DNA from: Ceratothoa steindachneri
Taxonomy: Eukaryota; Arthropoda; Malacostraca; Isopoda; Cymothoidae
Length of the DNA: 64,000 nucleotides
Direction: 5' to 3'
Assembly: GCA_963969495.1 (NCBI GenBank)
Contig: OZ018321.1
Location: 63,766,780-63,830,779 of the forward strand
A program made the translations under genes and the position numbers. The first letter of the stretch is position 1; every line of letters begins with the position of its first letter. The notes under the pieces are model-generated. The model ran no database searches. It was not told where the DNA came from and saw only the letters and a list, made by a program, of their open reading frames with translations. This document shows, piece by piece, positions 46,480 through 57,776 of this stretch.

Positions 46480-47139
46480 TCGCGGAAGCAGGCCTGTAAT
46501 GTTCAAGGTGATTTTATCAAATCATTCGGATATTTTGCCACAGGGATGGACAGGAGTGACGGTGTATCGTTGTACCTCTGAGCAATGGCATTGTACGTAA
46601 GTGCAAGCCCAGTGACCAGCGTCCTTGTTATTACCCGACCAAATGAACTTTGCTGCAAGTGCCTTTTGGGAGACTTAATCACTGGAAGACTTCAGGTCTT
46701 CAACGTTGCTTTAGCAGATCTGCAGGCCTTGCCCTCTCCATGCATCCATACGCTGTAGTCAAGGAGAGTGAGGTCAGGGAGTTTAGCGGCCAAAGTTCTT
46801 TCGACCAGAAATTCATGTTCGAGCCCAATCACTATTGCACGTTCTTGGCTGTGTTGGTCGAGGCACCGGCCTTCTGCAAGACGTAGTCCGCCTTCTTGTT
46901 AATCTTTATCACCCACGGCAGGACTTTCGTGTCCGAGATGTCTCTGCAATGGTCACGGTCAGCATTTAATCGACCTCGAACCACACCAGCGACATCTTCT
47001 TGCCATTCGAAGCCACGACGTTGAGCATCATCAAGGAGGCCGAGTGTTTGGCCATAGACACTTAGTGGACCTCGTAGACATCCTGGACGAAGCTGACTAC
47101 ACGGTCAGTCTGCTTGTTGATGACCGGATCGACATGGTG
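46480..47139 (-). pseudogene. Mariner-like transposase fragment
   Basis: Minus strand: VDPVINKQTDRVVSFVQDV (from 47130), SASLMMLNVVASNGKKMSLVWFEV (about 47040), KVLPWVIKINKKADYVLQKA (about 46930), then pieces reading NMNFW-KDFW and, after frameshifts, the region that should contain the last catalytic Asp. The N-terminal part is absent and the fragment starts abruptly at about 47139, where the upstream sequence is Gypsy RT. Confidence 0.75.
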
Positions 47140-48480
47140 TAGACACTCGAAGAGTCTTCGTAAGTCCGAGATGTGCTTCTTGGGACTCGAATTTGCCAGC
47201 AAAATGTCGTCTATAAATACTAAGACCAAATCAAGACCTCGCAATACCGAGTCGATGATTCGCTGAAAAGTTGACCTGAGTTTTTTTAACTCCTGCTAGC
47301 ATTCTGATCCCTTCAAGTAGCCCAAAATGCGAAATAGAGGTAGTCTTGTGGATCTAATCCGGATCAATGGGTATTTGCTGCTATTCCTTAGCCAGTTCGA
47401 GTTGGGGGGATATGAATATTCCAAGGAAATTAGCAGAAAGAAAAAAAGATTAAATTTCGGAAAGGGTAATGATCGCTTTTTGTCTGTGCGTTGAGGGTCT
47501 TAAAATCAACGCAGGGTCTCCATCCAGTTGGAAATCTAAGAATCATAGCAAATGCGTGTCTCTGAAATTTTGGAATGCCAAACTCATTTTCTTCTGCTGA
47601 AAGATTGTGAGGTGGGAGAATTCGAGGGCGAAAATGGGCGAGAAACCGTGTGTCTCAATGTGGAAATTGCATGTTTAACAGGCTCATCTCTTTGAAGTGG
47701 GTGGGTTAGGTCGAAAGAATCGACGGAGAGCTGTGCGTACGGTGGCTTAATTGCTATATAAAGGTGATTCTCAACAGGTGGAAGTGCAATCTGCTTTCCC
47801 CGAGAAAAAATCATCTTGCTTTTCGATTAGCTTAAGCCTCTTGACATCAACCAGTAGATCAAAATGAGTTCGGAAATCGGCTCTGAGTATCGCATGTGAA
47901 ACCTTTGCCACAATAAAGATTCCTGTGAAAGAGCGTCATAACCATAAAATAAATGTCATCTCTTTTCGCCGCAACCTGTAATTTAAGAGAATGGAGTGGG
48001 TATTTTGTTCACAAAACTCATGTTCCAAACTAACGGCTGCCCCAAAGTCGACCAGAACCCGGGTCTTGGGGATTGGATTAGCAATAGAAGAGAGACGGCG
48101 TCCTTTGAATTTGCTCTCCACGCCGCCAACAAGCGAGGGGGTTGGGGTGGCCTCTTTAGTTTATAAGAAAGGAACTGGGAGAAACGCACTTGAGATGCTC
48201 GACAGCGGGCGGAAGTGCGGCCGTGAGTGCGTGACCATGGAGGAGGCAGAGCTGTTTTGGACACGGGTACCAAGGTTTTCTCAAATTTCTCTGATAAGCA
48301 TTTTAAGTTACGCCACAAAGCGCCGATTTCGCCTTGCAGAGGGTAATGGTTTACCGAACCTACCACGGGATAAGACAACTCAAGGAGGGTATCGGCCATT
48401 TTTTCTACCTTCCAAGGGAGTGATTGAAGGTAAATTGGCCAACACCTGCTGTATCTGAAGCGAGCGAGAGGCGCTGCAAC
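47140..48480 (-). pseudogene. Mag-like Gypsy gag-protease-RT remnant
   Basis: Minus strand: gag end MADTLLELSYPVVGSVN (48399) and KCLSEKFEKTL. Protease follows as IANPIPKTRVLVDFGAAVSLEHEF (about 48080; DTGA has become DFGA), then a segment ending VDVKRLKLI. RT has KHAISTLRHTVSRPF (about 47690), FPTGWRPCVDFKTLNAQT (about 47520) and the active site LVFIDDILLANSSPKKH (about 47220). The knuckle is lost and the frame is broken several times. This is a different Gypsy lineage from the Gmr1-like elements here. Confidence 0.75.
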
Positions 48481-49077
48481 GATAGATCCAGGAGAAGATC
48501 GCCGCTGATAGAAGCTTTAAGCGAACCAGAGAGTGACCTCATTAAGTACACCCAGCAACTCTGTAGCTCTCCTGTCGCCAAGCATCCTCATGAGTTACGA
48601 ACCACCATAGGCGTTAGCGCTTGTGGGTGTTTGTGTGCAGTATTAACGCTTGCTTGAAAGCCTCGCATCGCCCCATAGCTGGATGGCAAATGTTTAAATC
48701 GCACACGATGACACTAGCTGAGGGTGGCAAATAGGAAATCGTGTGTGGATACTTTGTCTTATCGCCCATAGACTTATGAATCTTGCAAATGATTTCGCAC
48801 TGTCTGTTACACAAATCAGCGTTGTTTTCCTGATAAAGAGGTAAAAGTATACGCAATCCTTTGATCGCAAAGGGAGTAGAATCCTCGATAGGTTCCATCA
48901 ATGGTGATTATTATCATTATTTCTCAGAAGAAAAACAATGAGTTTAGTGCAGCACATAAACTGCACCATTATTCGAAGAAAACCCCAAACCAAGAATATA
49001 TTTGTCAAAAAAGTCAACTGAAGGACTGCAGCTTTTTCCGACACCATAATGGGTCCAGTTTAGGAGGCTAAATGGGT
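48481..49077. other. No secure gene
   Basis: The first 200 bases may be more decayed gag. ORF 48614-48901 (minus, 95 codons, several Cys) is not recognised. Confidence 0.4.
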
Positions 49078-49515
49078 AGACACCACTGGCACTGCTGGCA
49101 CTGCTAGCACTAAGCTGTATGTCAGTATGACATATTTGCTTTTGTTTTGATTCACCTACAAGACCAACAAGGACTGGGAAGGAATTGAATGATGTTGAAT
49201 GTAAACTCAACTTTGGAAGGTTACAAAGAGAGAGGTTGAATTTTGTGCTTTATTAGATAAAATGAGTAACTTAATGATATTAATTAAATATACAAAATAT
49301 TTTAATAACATAAATATGGGATTATGTACTTTTACGGCAATTGCTAATAAAAGTTAAGTTGCTCATTGCACTCAATTTAGTCGCTTCACTTTAAGCACAG
49401 TTTAAACACTGTACTTGTATAATGATTAATAAGTAATTACACCCGTCACGTATGTTAACGTTTGTGAACTCGCGAATTGAACTAAGTGATCTTTGAGTTC
49501 GGTGAATTCAAGTAA
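49078..49515 (+). repeat. Diverged interspersed repeat, copy 2
   Basis: Partner of 44838-45270 in the same orientation; see that entry. This copy has an extra CTGGCACTG unit in CACTGGCACTGCTGGCACTG at its start. Confidence 0.75.
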
Positions 49516-50625
49516 AACGTGAGCAGTCTCAGTTAAAACCTCATTCATTCCCTTCTTCGCACCATTAACATCTCTTACCCAGTCGTTCCTCACTCTATTG
49601 ACCCTTCGCACACTAAACATCTCCCACATGTTGTCCATTCACACTGCTCTTATGCGAAAGTTTTCTCCTCTATTTCCATACCATAGGTTTACTCTTATAC
49701 ACTAACGTTGGCAGTAGCATACCTACATGCAGCTTCCTGGCACATTCCACACTCAAACCTTTCACGAACACACTTATCGCCTCAGAAACTTTCTCACCAC
49801 TTAGAACCTTGTGATCAGAATTTGCTTCACGTGTATCCCTATCCATTGCAATGCATCTTCGATACTTAAAAAATCGTACTTGTACAAGGGTGACACCACG
49901 GACTCGGACACCCACACCACCCCATTCTCACCTCCAATTACATCTTACTATCTTTCTCTTCTCTGCATTCGCTTTTAGACCCATCCTTCCACGCACCCTG
50001 TCAAGGGCTACGATCAACATTTGCCAAGCCCTCTTCCTCTCAGTCAACAACAGCGTGTTATCAGCATATAGTAACATAGATAGAACTCATCCCTCGTCAT
50101 TCATCATTAATCTCACATACCTTCTCTCCATACCCATACCACTTCTCTCAGTGTTTAATCCATAATGATATTAAACAGTCATGGAGACATCATACAACCT
50201 AGCCTTACACCCTCATGTATGCCAAACCACTACTCTGGCTATGTTCACCCTAATGTACGCCTTATTTCCAACATAAATACTTTTCACACAACCAAATAGT
50301 TTACCTTTATACCATACATTCTTAGCACCTGCCATAAATAGACTAGTATAGCAATGTGAAGCCAGCTTCGATTGATACAGTTCCTTTTACGGTTGTTAGA
50401 TTGGTATAGAGGAAACAGTCACCTGCATGGCGTGGATGAGGAGCGTTCCCTAGGATATTTATTGCCATGCTAACCCCATAACATCACTATGTACATTTCA
50501 GTTAATCTTTTACCTGCCATAAATGGTTTTATCTACATGACCATAAGCCTTCTCCAGATCCACGAGTCCAAAATATAATTTTCCCTTGTGATTCCATCTT
50601 TTTCAGGTAGGTGTCTCAAAGTAAA
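49420..50625 (-). pseudogene. LINE reverse transcriptase, C-terminal part
   Basis: Minus strand from 50615: LRHLPEK, GKLYFGLVDLEKAYGHVDKT (about 50570), an unrelated-looking stretch, then LRMYGIK (about 50325), EGVRLGC-MSPWLFNI (about 50200), and YADN at 50057-50068 in place of YADD, followed by TLLLTERKRAWQMLIVALDRVRGR. FKYRRCIAMDRDTREANSDHKVLSGE (about 49860) and the end of the thumb follow. The N-terminal RT part of the same LINE is at 61158-61480, beyond the family-1 insertion. Dead by frameshifts and the YADN change. Confidence 0.78.
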
Positions 50626-51010
50626 TAACACTATGTAACAACAAAACTTCACCTTTTTCTTGTCCTGGGTTCATGTGTTATTTTCAAGTTGTTCGTAACT
50701 AAAGTCAATGAGAAAAAATCTTATTTGATCCCCAAACTTTGTTTTTGTAGGTAGGGCACTGAATTTCTAAATTTGCCCATTCGGAAAATAATTCTAGGGT
50801 TTTATTAATTTTGGGAAAATAAAATGAGAATATATAAAAGGTTGTATGTAGGGTTTAATTTTTCTTAAAGCATGGTAGAAAATTGTAATTCTTATTTTTA
50901 AAAAATCCTTGGAATGTTGTAGAATAGTATTTGTTTTAAGGAAACCTCCAAAACATTCTAGATTTAATGAGAAATTTCTAAAATTTGGTAGAATTTTATG
51001 AAATTTTAAA

Positions 51011-51055
51011 GAATGTTCCAGAACAAACCCTTGAAACTTCTAGAACCTTCTGGAA
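51011..51055 (+). promoter_or_regulatory. Heat-shock-element-like GAA/TTC array
   Basis: Five perfect alternating units spaced exactly 5 bases: GAA (51033), TTC (51038), GAA (51043), TTC (51048), GAA (51053). Three more occur at 51011, 51016 and 51021. This is the binding pattern of heat shock factor (nGAAn/nTTCn). A TATA-like TTTATACAG lies at 51082-51090, about 30 bases downstream, and the first recognisable family-1 codons at about 51145. Function is inferred; the surrounding DNA is AT-rich and contains weaker partial units. Confidence 0.5.
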
Positions 51056-51429
51056 TATTTTAAAATATTACGTCAGAAATGTTTATACAGGGATTCACAG
51101 ATATGCTATCATTTCAGCTCTAGCTACCATAGTGAACAGACCAGAAGAGAATGGCATCAGAGGCTACAATCATACTCCAGTAGGGCGGGTCATACTTTGG
51201 GGCAACCATATATTTTCATTAAATCCTTTAATGAAGGGTGCTTAAATGATAGATTTTCCGGTGTAGATTTTGAAAAAGAACTTTATTTTGTTATACAATA
51301 GCTCCTACTTACATCAATTTCCATTTAAATAAAAGTAAATTTTCCCTTTCATACGAGCTTATGTAATCTATTTCTATTTAATCCAAGTACACACAAACAC
51401 AAGGTAACCTCAAATTTACATGTATATTG

Positions 51430-53148
51430 AGTGATAAAAGTGTATGCAAAGCTCCACATATATGTAGCTGCATGAGTCACTTTGGGTCATATTCAAGAGT
51501 TAAACTTCACTAAAGCACACAAATCTTGCTTTGGCAACTCATTCCTGGACATCAGGAGTCTACTTGTCTCTTGTTCCTTGGTCAGTCAGGTACTTTCATA
51601 GGAGAGTCAATGAAGTTTTTCAATTCACAAGTCCTTAAAGAGCAAGTGAGAGGTGGCTCAGAGACATTCTTTAACCAATTGATCAGATCTCCAATCCTGG
51701 TAGCATCACAAATGTCCTTCTAAGCCTTACAAAGGGGTCTCCCAGTTGAGTATCTGGGTCCCCTTCTCCCCTGATGATCTGGATTCTTTTCACCCCTTCA
51801 GTTCTCTCCGCCTGATCTTCAGAGCATAGGAGGGTTTGGAGGATGGCTTCACTGTATGCATACTAAGCTGATCTCTTAATAGTTGGCAAAGAAGCAATAT
51901 CCAACACCTCCTTACTCTGAGACTTAAGGCAGTGAAGTTGATAAAGAATGTGCCTAGATCCTTCGGTCCAAGAGTGCTTAATCTTAACGTTAAAACAGCA
52001 TGGGTAATATACACCAATAATGAACTCAACAATCAGTCATAGATTCTAAAAGGCTTTTCGTTTGAGCTCATGTTTTGACACCCACAGCCGAAGAAGTCTG
52101 TTAGCTGTAGTCAGCCAGCGACTGTGGTTTACTGGTCCTATTTGCAATAGAGAAAGGCCTGTATGAAGCACTCCATCTCTGATTGCCGATACAATTCTAT
52201 AGCCGTAGTGTTGATCAGTGTAAAGATCTTGCACCACTTCCTGAGGTATCTTGGTAAGAGGAGGACCTAAAGATATTTGAGTGAAATTTGGGTTGATATC
52301 CAAGTCTGTAACAGAGTCAAGGAGCTTTCCTATTGGTTCGAAAAAATTTGTTGTCAGATAGTGTTGGGCCATCCAGGTTGATAATTAGATGACGGAGGAG
52401 TCCCCCAGTGTGCCGGTTACAGACCAACCAAACAAGGTTTCTGCCCAAATGGAGCTCCATTTTTCGCATTACTCCAGTATTTACACCTGTGTTTACATTC
52501 GTGGAGTCTCCTCCAATGGCCATTAAGCTTTTATCCAAACCCCTTTCCCTCGGCCATCCAAACATAGCCTTAGCGATCTTCTCTGCATGTGATTCTTCTT
52601 TTGTAGCCTCTTCTGGGACAAAGTGGAAGAGGTAATTGCTCCCAGGCTCACTGATGACAGTGTAATGCTCCTCTTTTGTTTTTGCCGGAAACAATTTTTC
52701 ACTTCCTTCTGCCTCCATCATAAAATTTGTCACATCAATTCGTCCATCAAAGAGAACGAAAAGAATTTCCCCATCCTTCCTTAAGTTTTCCTCAAACTCA
52801 TTTTCAATAACTGTCATTAGCTTTTCCTGTGCTTTCTTAACTTTATTATTATCAATTACTTTACTTGTATCTTTCTCAGTAATGAATCCAGCATATATTA
52901 AAGCTGTTGTTGCTATAGCTGCAGTTTGGTCTCAATCCGACACCATACCTTATACTAGCAAGAGCAATATTTGGAATTTTATCATAATTCTTTCTATTCC
53001 TGGTGGAAGATTCGGGCTCTTGGACAGCTTCAAAAGTTACTTCATCATGAAACTGCTGTCACCATCAGAATTTTCTGCCTCCAGATCTTCACCTTCTGCC
53101 AAAAAATGCTCGATTCCTTTTCTTGCTGCTTTTCCTGCTAAAGCAGCG
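51430..53148 (-). pseudogene. Family-2 orphan protein, C-terminal part
   Basis: Minus strand from 53148: LAGKAARKGIEHFLAEGEDL, later FDGRIDVTNFMM (about 52750), EEHYTVISEPGSNYLFHF, GLDKSLMAIGGDSTNVNTG (about 52540), NLVWLVCNRHTGGLLRHLI (about 52440), NLDGPTLS. GKLLDSVTDLDI (about 52330), HYGYRIVSAIRDG, GPVNHSRWLTTANRLLRLW (about 52130) and LINWLKNVSEPPLTCSL (about 51690) follow. A GGDSTN motif followed by C-x2-H is reminiscent of the RNase H-like fold of hAT-type transposases, which is an inference only. Several frameshifts; also lacks an intact join with the N-terminal part. Confidence 0.65.
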
Positions 53149-54677
53149 TGTGATAGAACGTGTTGAAGCTGCGTTTAATTTCAACTCCTACCCCGTATTA
53201 TTTAAAACCACGATGCTGCCCACGTGCATCTTCGATTCGAGGCTTAGGGTCTTATCTCAGCTACCGGATGCCAATGTTTAAACAAGGAGGTTATCGTCCC
53301 CCCGTTCGCCCCCATACGCCGACCTCGCCAGATCGAGTTAGGCTTATGAACAGATAAGGCATTGTTCCCCGGCCCGGCTGTGCGTTCCCTCCAAGCTTCC
53401 ACTCCATTTTCCCCCACGCCAAGGAGATGTCCTGGCTATTTATATGGAAACTTTACCACTAAGATCAGATTGGAGATCCAGATTTTCGTCGCGAAACATC
53501 ACCACGACCCTCTCTCCCTTTGTGCGCCAAGGGACCTCGACCTCGAGATTCACCATCACTTGTCCAGAAGGAGGACAATATTCCTTTAGTGCCAAAGGTT
53601 CGAGCCTTTCCGACGCCAAGTCCCTGTTGTTCAAGGAGAACAGCATTAGAACAGCCATTGTTCGTTTTGAGCCCTTCGCCAAGAAACGGTTCTCATCCCC
53701 CCCTGTTGTTCAAGGAGAACAGCATTAGAACAACCATTGTTCGTTTTGAGCCCTTCGCCAAGAAACGGTTCTCATCCCCCCCTGTTGTTCAAGGAGAACA
53801 GCATTAGAACAGCCATTGTTCGTTTTGAGCCCTTCGCCAAGAAACGGTTCTCTCCCCCCCCCCTGTTGTTCAAGGGAGAACAGCATTAGAACAGCCATTG
53901 TTCGTTTTGAGCCCTTCGCCAAGAAACGGTTCTCTTCCCCCCCTGTTGTTCAAGGGAGAACAGCATTAGAACAGCCATTGTTCGTTTTGAGCCCTTCGCC
54001 AAGAAACGGTTCTCATCCCCCCCCCTGTTGTTCAAAGGAGAACAACATTAGAACAGCCATTGTTCTTGAGCCCGTAGACAAGAGACGGTTCTCATTCCCC
54101 CCTTTGTTCAGAAGAGAACAAAGTAGAACAGCCATTGTTCTTCAAGCCGTTCGTCGAGTAACGGTTCTCCTTTCCAAGACGCCTCGTCAGGATCCTTTTA
54201 CCCCCCCCCCCTTCGGCTGGAACTCGCCAGCGGACCGAATATTCCTTCAAGTACCTTCCACTGCACCCTAATGAAAAGTTACGTAAGCCAAACGTCACCT
54301 TTTGAGTATTGATCCCTTTTTGTCAATTCTATCCTGTTCTTTAAATGGTTTATCGAACCATCCCATCTCTTTAACTCTATATTTGTTTTACCTTTTTTAA
54401 TCCCTTAAATCCTTGGATTAGCCCGAGTCTCCACGACCCTTTCCATTCTGTTTATGTCAATATTTTCCGTTTTTGTGTATTGTTTATAGTTATTATTAAT
54501 AAAACTCTATTTTATTAATGATAGCAATATTATTATCCTTGAGCTCAGTTCCACTTCTTAAGCATTTTGAAGATACATAATATCGGCCGCCAGACAGTAA
54601 ACGCACTCTAAAGATAATTAAGGAAGTTCCCTCAACGAATAGATATATATGGTATCGTCGGGAGTCATTCTACGACA
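53149..54677 (+). repeat. 5' LTR of the 53149-59313 element
   Basis: 1529 bp. TATA-like TATTTATATG at 53437-53446. From about 53623 it contains six copies of a unit of about 80 bp (starting CTGTTGTTCAAGG and ending GGTTCTCATCCCCCC), then two weaker ones. Each unit begins GAGAAC and ends GGTTCTC, so each can fold. Confidence 0.92.
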
Positions 54678-54704
54678 TATATATATATATATACTATTTA
54701 AATT

Positions 54705-54718
54705 TGGTATCAGATGTG
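54705..54718 (+). other. Primer binding site candidate
   Basis: TGGTATCAGATGTG, starting with the TGG that pairs with the tRNA CCA end, 28 bases after the LTR because a (TA)n run intervenes. It closely resembles TGGTGTCAGATGTGGG after the LTRs at 30073 and 33942. Confidence 0.6.
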
Positions 54719-55046
54719 TAAGGTTTAACGCTATATCTTTGCAAACACTGGTCTCAGTCGAGTAAAGCATAGTGTTATTCGTTATAATAATAGAGTATAG
54801 TAGTTCCCTTTTGTTTTAACGATTGCTATCCCCCTTTTTTTTAAACTTAAGAAGCTGGTGTAGCTCAAGGAACTGTTATAATAATTTGTTTGTGTTTTTT
54901 TTGTGATTTTAGTCAGTGGTTATTTAGATTGAGAAACCAAGTACGAATAGGCCAGTGCCCATATTTAGGTAGGCTAATTCTATAGAGGCATAATTCTTGT
55001 TGCGAGGAATTTTAGTTGGTTGACTAGTGCGCCCCCAAGTGCAAAG

Positions 55047-57359
55047 ATGACTCAGTTTGAATTCTTTAAAGCGCAAGGAGAATCCTTGGGACTTTCCGGA
55101 AAAGAACTAATTAAGTACATAAGAGAGGAATGGATAAGACAAGTGTACCTTCACCATCAGATTAAACTAGCTCGGATTGAAGAAAAATATCAAAGAAAAG
55201 AGGTAGAAAGAGAAAAACAACGAGAGGAACGAGAAAGAGAAATACAACGAGAAGAACGAGAAAGAAAAATACAACGAGAAGAACGAGAAAGAGAAAAACA
55301 ACGAGAGGAACGAGAAAGAGAAATACAACGAGAAGAACGAGAAAGAAAAATACAACGAGAAGAACGAGAAAGAGAAAAACAACGAGAGGAACGAGAAAGA
55401 GAAATACAACGAGAAGAACGAGAAAGAAAAATACAACGAGAAGAAAGCGAAAGAGAAAAACAACGAGAGGAACGAGAAAGAGAAATACAACGAGAAGAAA
55501 GAAGGAAGGATTCGCGCTCCTTCCCAGGAAAGCTGACAAAGTTTCCGAGCCCCGTAAAACCCCAAAACTTCTTTCCCCAAAACCAACAACGGGACTCCAA
55601 ACCTCCCGTTAAGACTTCTCCTCCATCTCTCTTCCCGAAGCGACCAACCATATGCTTCACCTGTGGTGTAGAAAACCACATGAGCTGGAATTGCCCCCAA
55701 AATTCTAGGCTTAAAAGCGGACCAGCCCACCAAGTTCACCAGATTAATGCAACCCCGGCTCCCCCGGTGGTGCAGACCCAAGCAGAAACTTCTCCCCCTC
55801 CGTCAGGCCACCAGGTAAATTTTGTTTTTGGTAAAAGTTCATCGGGAACTTTGAAATATGAGGAGGGCAGCGTGGACAGCTGCCGAGTATTGACTCTCGT
55901 CAGGGACACAGGATGTACGTGCTTCATCGTGTCCGACGAACTCCTCCCAGTGGCCTCTAACCACGAAAAATTTGCGGTGGTACATGACCAACTTGGGCGG
56001 GCGAACCGATTCCCCGTCGCTAGATGTTACCTGCAGTGTCAATATTATAATGGCTGGGCTGAAGTCATTGTAGCACCCATACAATTCTGTTCCGTACTTA
56101 TAGGACAGAGCCCCCAAGTAAGTTTTGACCCTGTGTTTCAGGTCGCCCTTCCTCAAGGCCGAGATAAGAAAGAAGCCCAGGAGCCCGTCCCCATCAGAAC
56201 CCCGATACCGTCGGATTTCTCGGAGACCCCTAACCAGGACTCTAGGACGGAAAATAAGGAGTGTGAATCACTAACACCCTTAGGTGATAAGGCCCAAGAC
56301 AAGGACACGGAGACTGTCCCTGGACCCCAAGAAAAAAAGAACCCCCAACGCGCCCATGGAGATACCTTCGTAGAACTGGACGAAGCATCGGCGCTTGAAG
56401 AGGATTGCCCCGCGGAGTCCCTTAATGTAATCCAGACAGTGTGCATCCAACCTGATGCCGATTACCCTCCTCCTTCCCTACCAGGCGAGTCTTTGAAACC
56501 CTCTGACCTGGATAGTGACGCGCAGCTGACACCACGTCCGAAGAGTCAGCTACAAGAACTAATTAAATGGAATCACCATTTACCCGCCCTATTAGTTCTT
56601 TTTGAGCGACTGCGTAAAAATGGCCTCAGCATTGGCCCCAGCAAATGCCATTTTGCTCACGAAACCATCGAATATTTGGGTTTCAAAATAGGACAAAGCA
56701 AGTTAGGTCCCCACGAGAACAAGATTAAGGCAATCGCCCACATGCCCCTCCCGATTACAAAGAAGCCATTAAGATCGTTCCTAGGATCAGCTTCTCCCTA
56801 TCAGCGATTTGTTCCGAATTTCGCTGCAATTTTGGCCCCCCTATGCCCCCTTCAGGAAAAGAATTTCCCCGATCGTTTACGTTGGAATGATGTCGCTGTT
56901 TCCCATTTTAATCAGCTCAAAAGTAAGTTCATTTCTGCCCCCATTTTAAAGTTGCCCAACCCGGAAAAATCTTTTGGGGTTAAGACCGACGTGATCAACG
57001 AGGGCATTGGAGGTGTACTCCTTCAATACGTGGATGACAGAACGAGTCATCCAGTTGCATATGCTAGTCGTCAATTATTACCACGCGGAAAGAGATATGC
57101 CACTAGAGAAAAGATAGCTCTATCAATTATCTGGGTCATAGACAAATTCAAGCTGTACTTGATATGTAAAGAATTTCAAATAGGAACCGATTACCGTCCG
57201 TTAGCCTATATTAGGAATTTGAGACACTCAAACGGCCGCATCATGCGCTGGAGTTTACTCTTGCAAGAGTATCAATTTAAAATAAATTATATCAAAGGTT
57301 CCGATAACCAGGTCGCTGACGCACTCAGTAGGAATGCGTTACCGAATAGCGTAGAATAA
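55047..57359 (+). CDS. Gag-protease-RNase H polyprotein, internally deleted
   Basis: An uninterrupted ORF of 770 residues; ATG at 55047 is the first ATG and precedes the conserved MTQFEFFKAQGESLGLSGKE. Order: gag start, coiled coil of repeated REEREREIQREERERK-type units (residues about 50-155), CCHC knuckle CFTCGVENHMSWNCP (about 55650), protease with VRDTGCTCFIVSDELL (about 55900) and GWAEVIVAPIQF, a long acidic linker, VIQTVCIQPDADYPP (about 56428), then RT connection LSIGPSKCHFAHETIEYLGF (about 56625). RNase H follows with FGVKTDVINEGIGGVLLQ (about 56977; the usual DAS is DVI) and YIKGSDNQVADALSRN, ending 57359. RT palm with YxDD and all of integrase are deleted in frame. It could supply Gag and protease; it cannot copy or integrate itself. 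Confidence 0.88.
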   Translation: MTQFEFFKAQGESLGLSGKELIKYIREEWIRQVYLHHQIKLARIEEKYQRKEVEREKQREEREREIQREERERKIQREEREREKQREEREREIQREERERKIQREEREREKQREEREREIQREERERKIQREESEREKQREEREREIQREERRKDSRSFPGKLTKFPSPVKPQNFFPQNQQRDSKPPVKTSPPSLFPKRPTICFTCGVENHMSWNCPQNSRLKSGPAHQVHQINATPAPPVVQTQAETSPPPSGHQVNFVFGKSSSGTLKYEEGSVDSCRVLTLVRDTGCTCFIVSDELLPVASNHEKFAVVHDQLGRANRFPVARCYLQCQYYNGWAEVIVAPIQFCSVLIGQSPQVSFDPVFQVALPQGRDKKEAQEPVPIRTPIPSDFSETPNQDSRTENKECESLTPLGDKAQDKDTETVPGPQEKKNPQRAHGDTFVELDEASALEEDCPAESLNVIQTVCIQPDADYPPPSLPGESLKPSDLDSDAQLTPRPKSQLQELIKWNHHLPALLVLFERLRKNGLSIGPSKCHFAHETIEYLGFKIGQSKLGPHENKIKAIAHMPLPITKKPLRSFLGSASPYQRFVPNFAAILAPLCPLQEKNFPDRLRWNDVAVSHFNQLKSKFISAPILKLPNPEKSFGVKTDVINEGIGGVLLQYVDDRTSHPVAYASRQLLPRGKRYATREKIALSIIWVIDKFKLYLICKEFQIGTDYRPLAYIRNLRHSNGRIMRWSLLLQEYQFKINYIKGSDNQVADALSRNALPNSVE
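55205..55502 (+). repeat. 78-bp tandem repeat coding a coiled coil
   Basis: About 3.7 copies of a 78-bp unit (26 codons) made of GAAAGAGAAA, ACAACGAGA and GGAACGAGA words. The unit encodes alternating Arg, Glu and Gln, giving a long charged helix within Gag. Open frames on the minus strand here are by-products of this repeat. Confidence 0.9.
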
Positions 57360-57776
57360 TTGTATTCATAGGATTAGTATCTCCATGTAGGTATATACCG
57401 TCTTGTACGACTTAATTTAAGATTCTTTTGTAATATAATTAATTAATGTATATGTCTGAATTTTGTAACGCTCAATGTCTAATTTTTTGTATGTCTATAT
57501 ATTTGTTCTTATTAATTTACGTATAAATTATTTTGTCCCGTATGTACTAAGTTTATATCATTTCATTGTTCCATGCCCTTTTTTTTTATTAAGTTGTATT
57601 AAAGGTTATTTTCCCCTGTAATCTAAAGATCAAAATAATCATATGTATTGAGATAATACTAGTTAGGTGCAGGAAGGTACGGTTGGTACAAGAAAACGAG
57701 TTCCCCACAACGGAGCTCTATCGTTGTCCCTTCTCTCTTTTTTTTCGAAGTGACAACTTCCCCTTGAATGGAGGGG

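Noticed and set aside
53444..54271. Repetitive proline/serine-rich ORFs in the 5' LTR (and 58072-58941 in the 3' LTR)
   Set aside because: They follow the 80-bp non-coding minisatellite in several frames and are broken differently in each LTR copy.
55162..55781. Long minus-strand ORFs (up to 204 codons) rich in Phe, Leu and Ser opposite the gag gene
   Set aside because: They are the complement of the 78-bp purine-rich coiled-coil repeat; the regular LVVFLFLVP pattern mirrors the repeat and has no independent signal.
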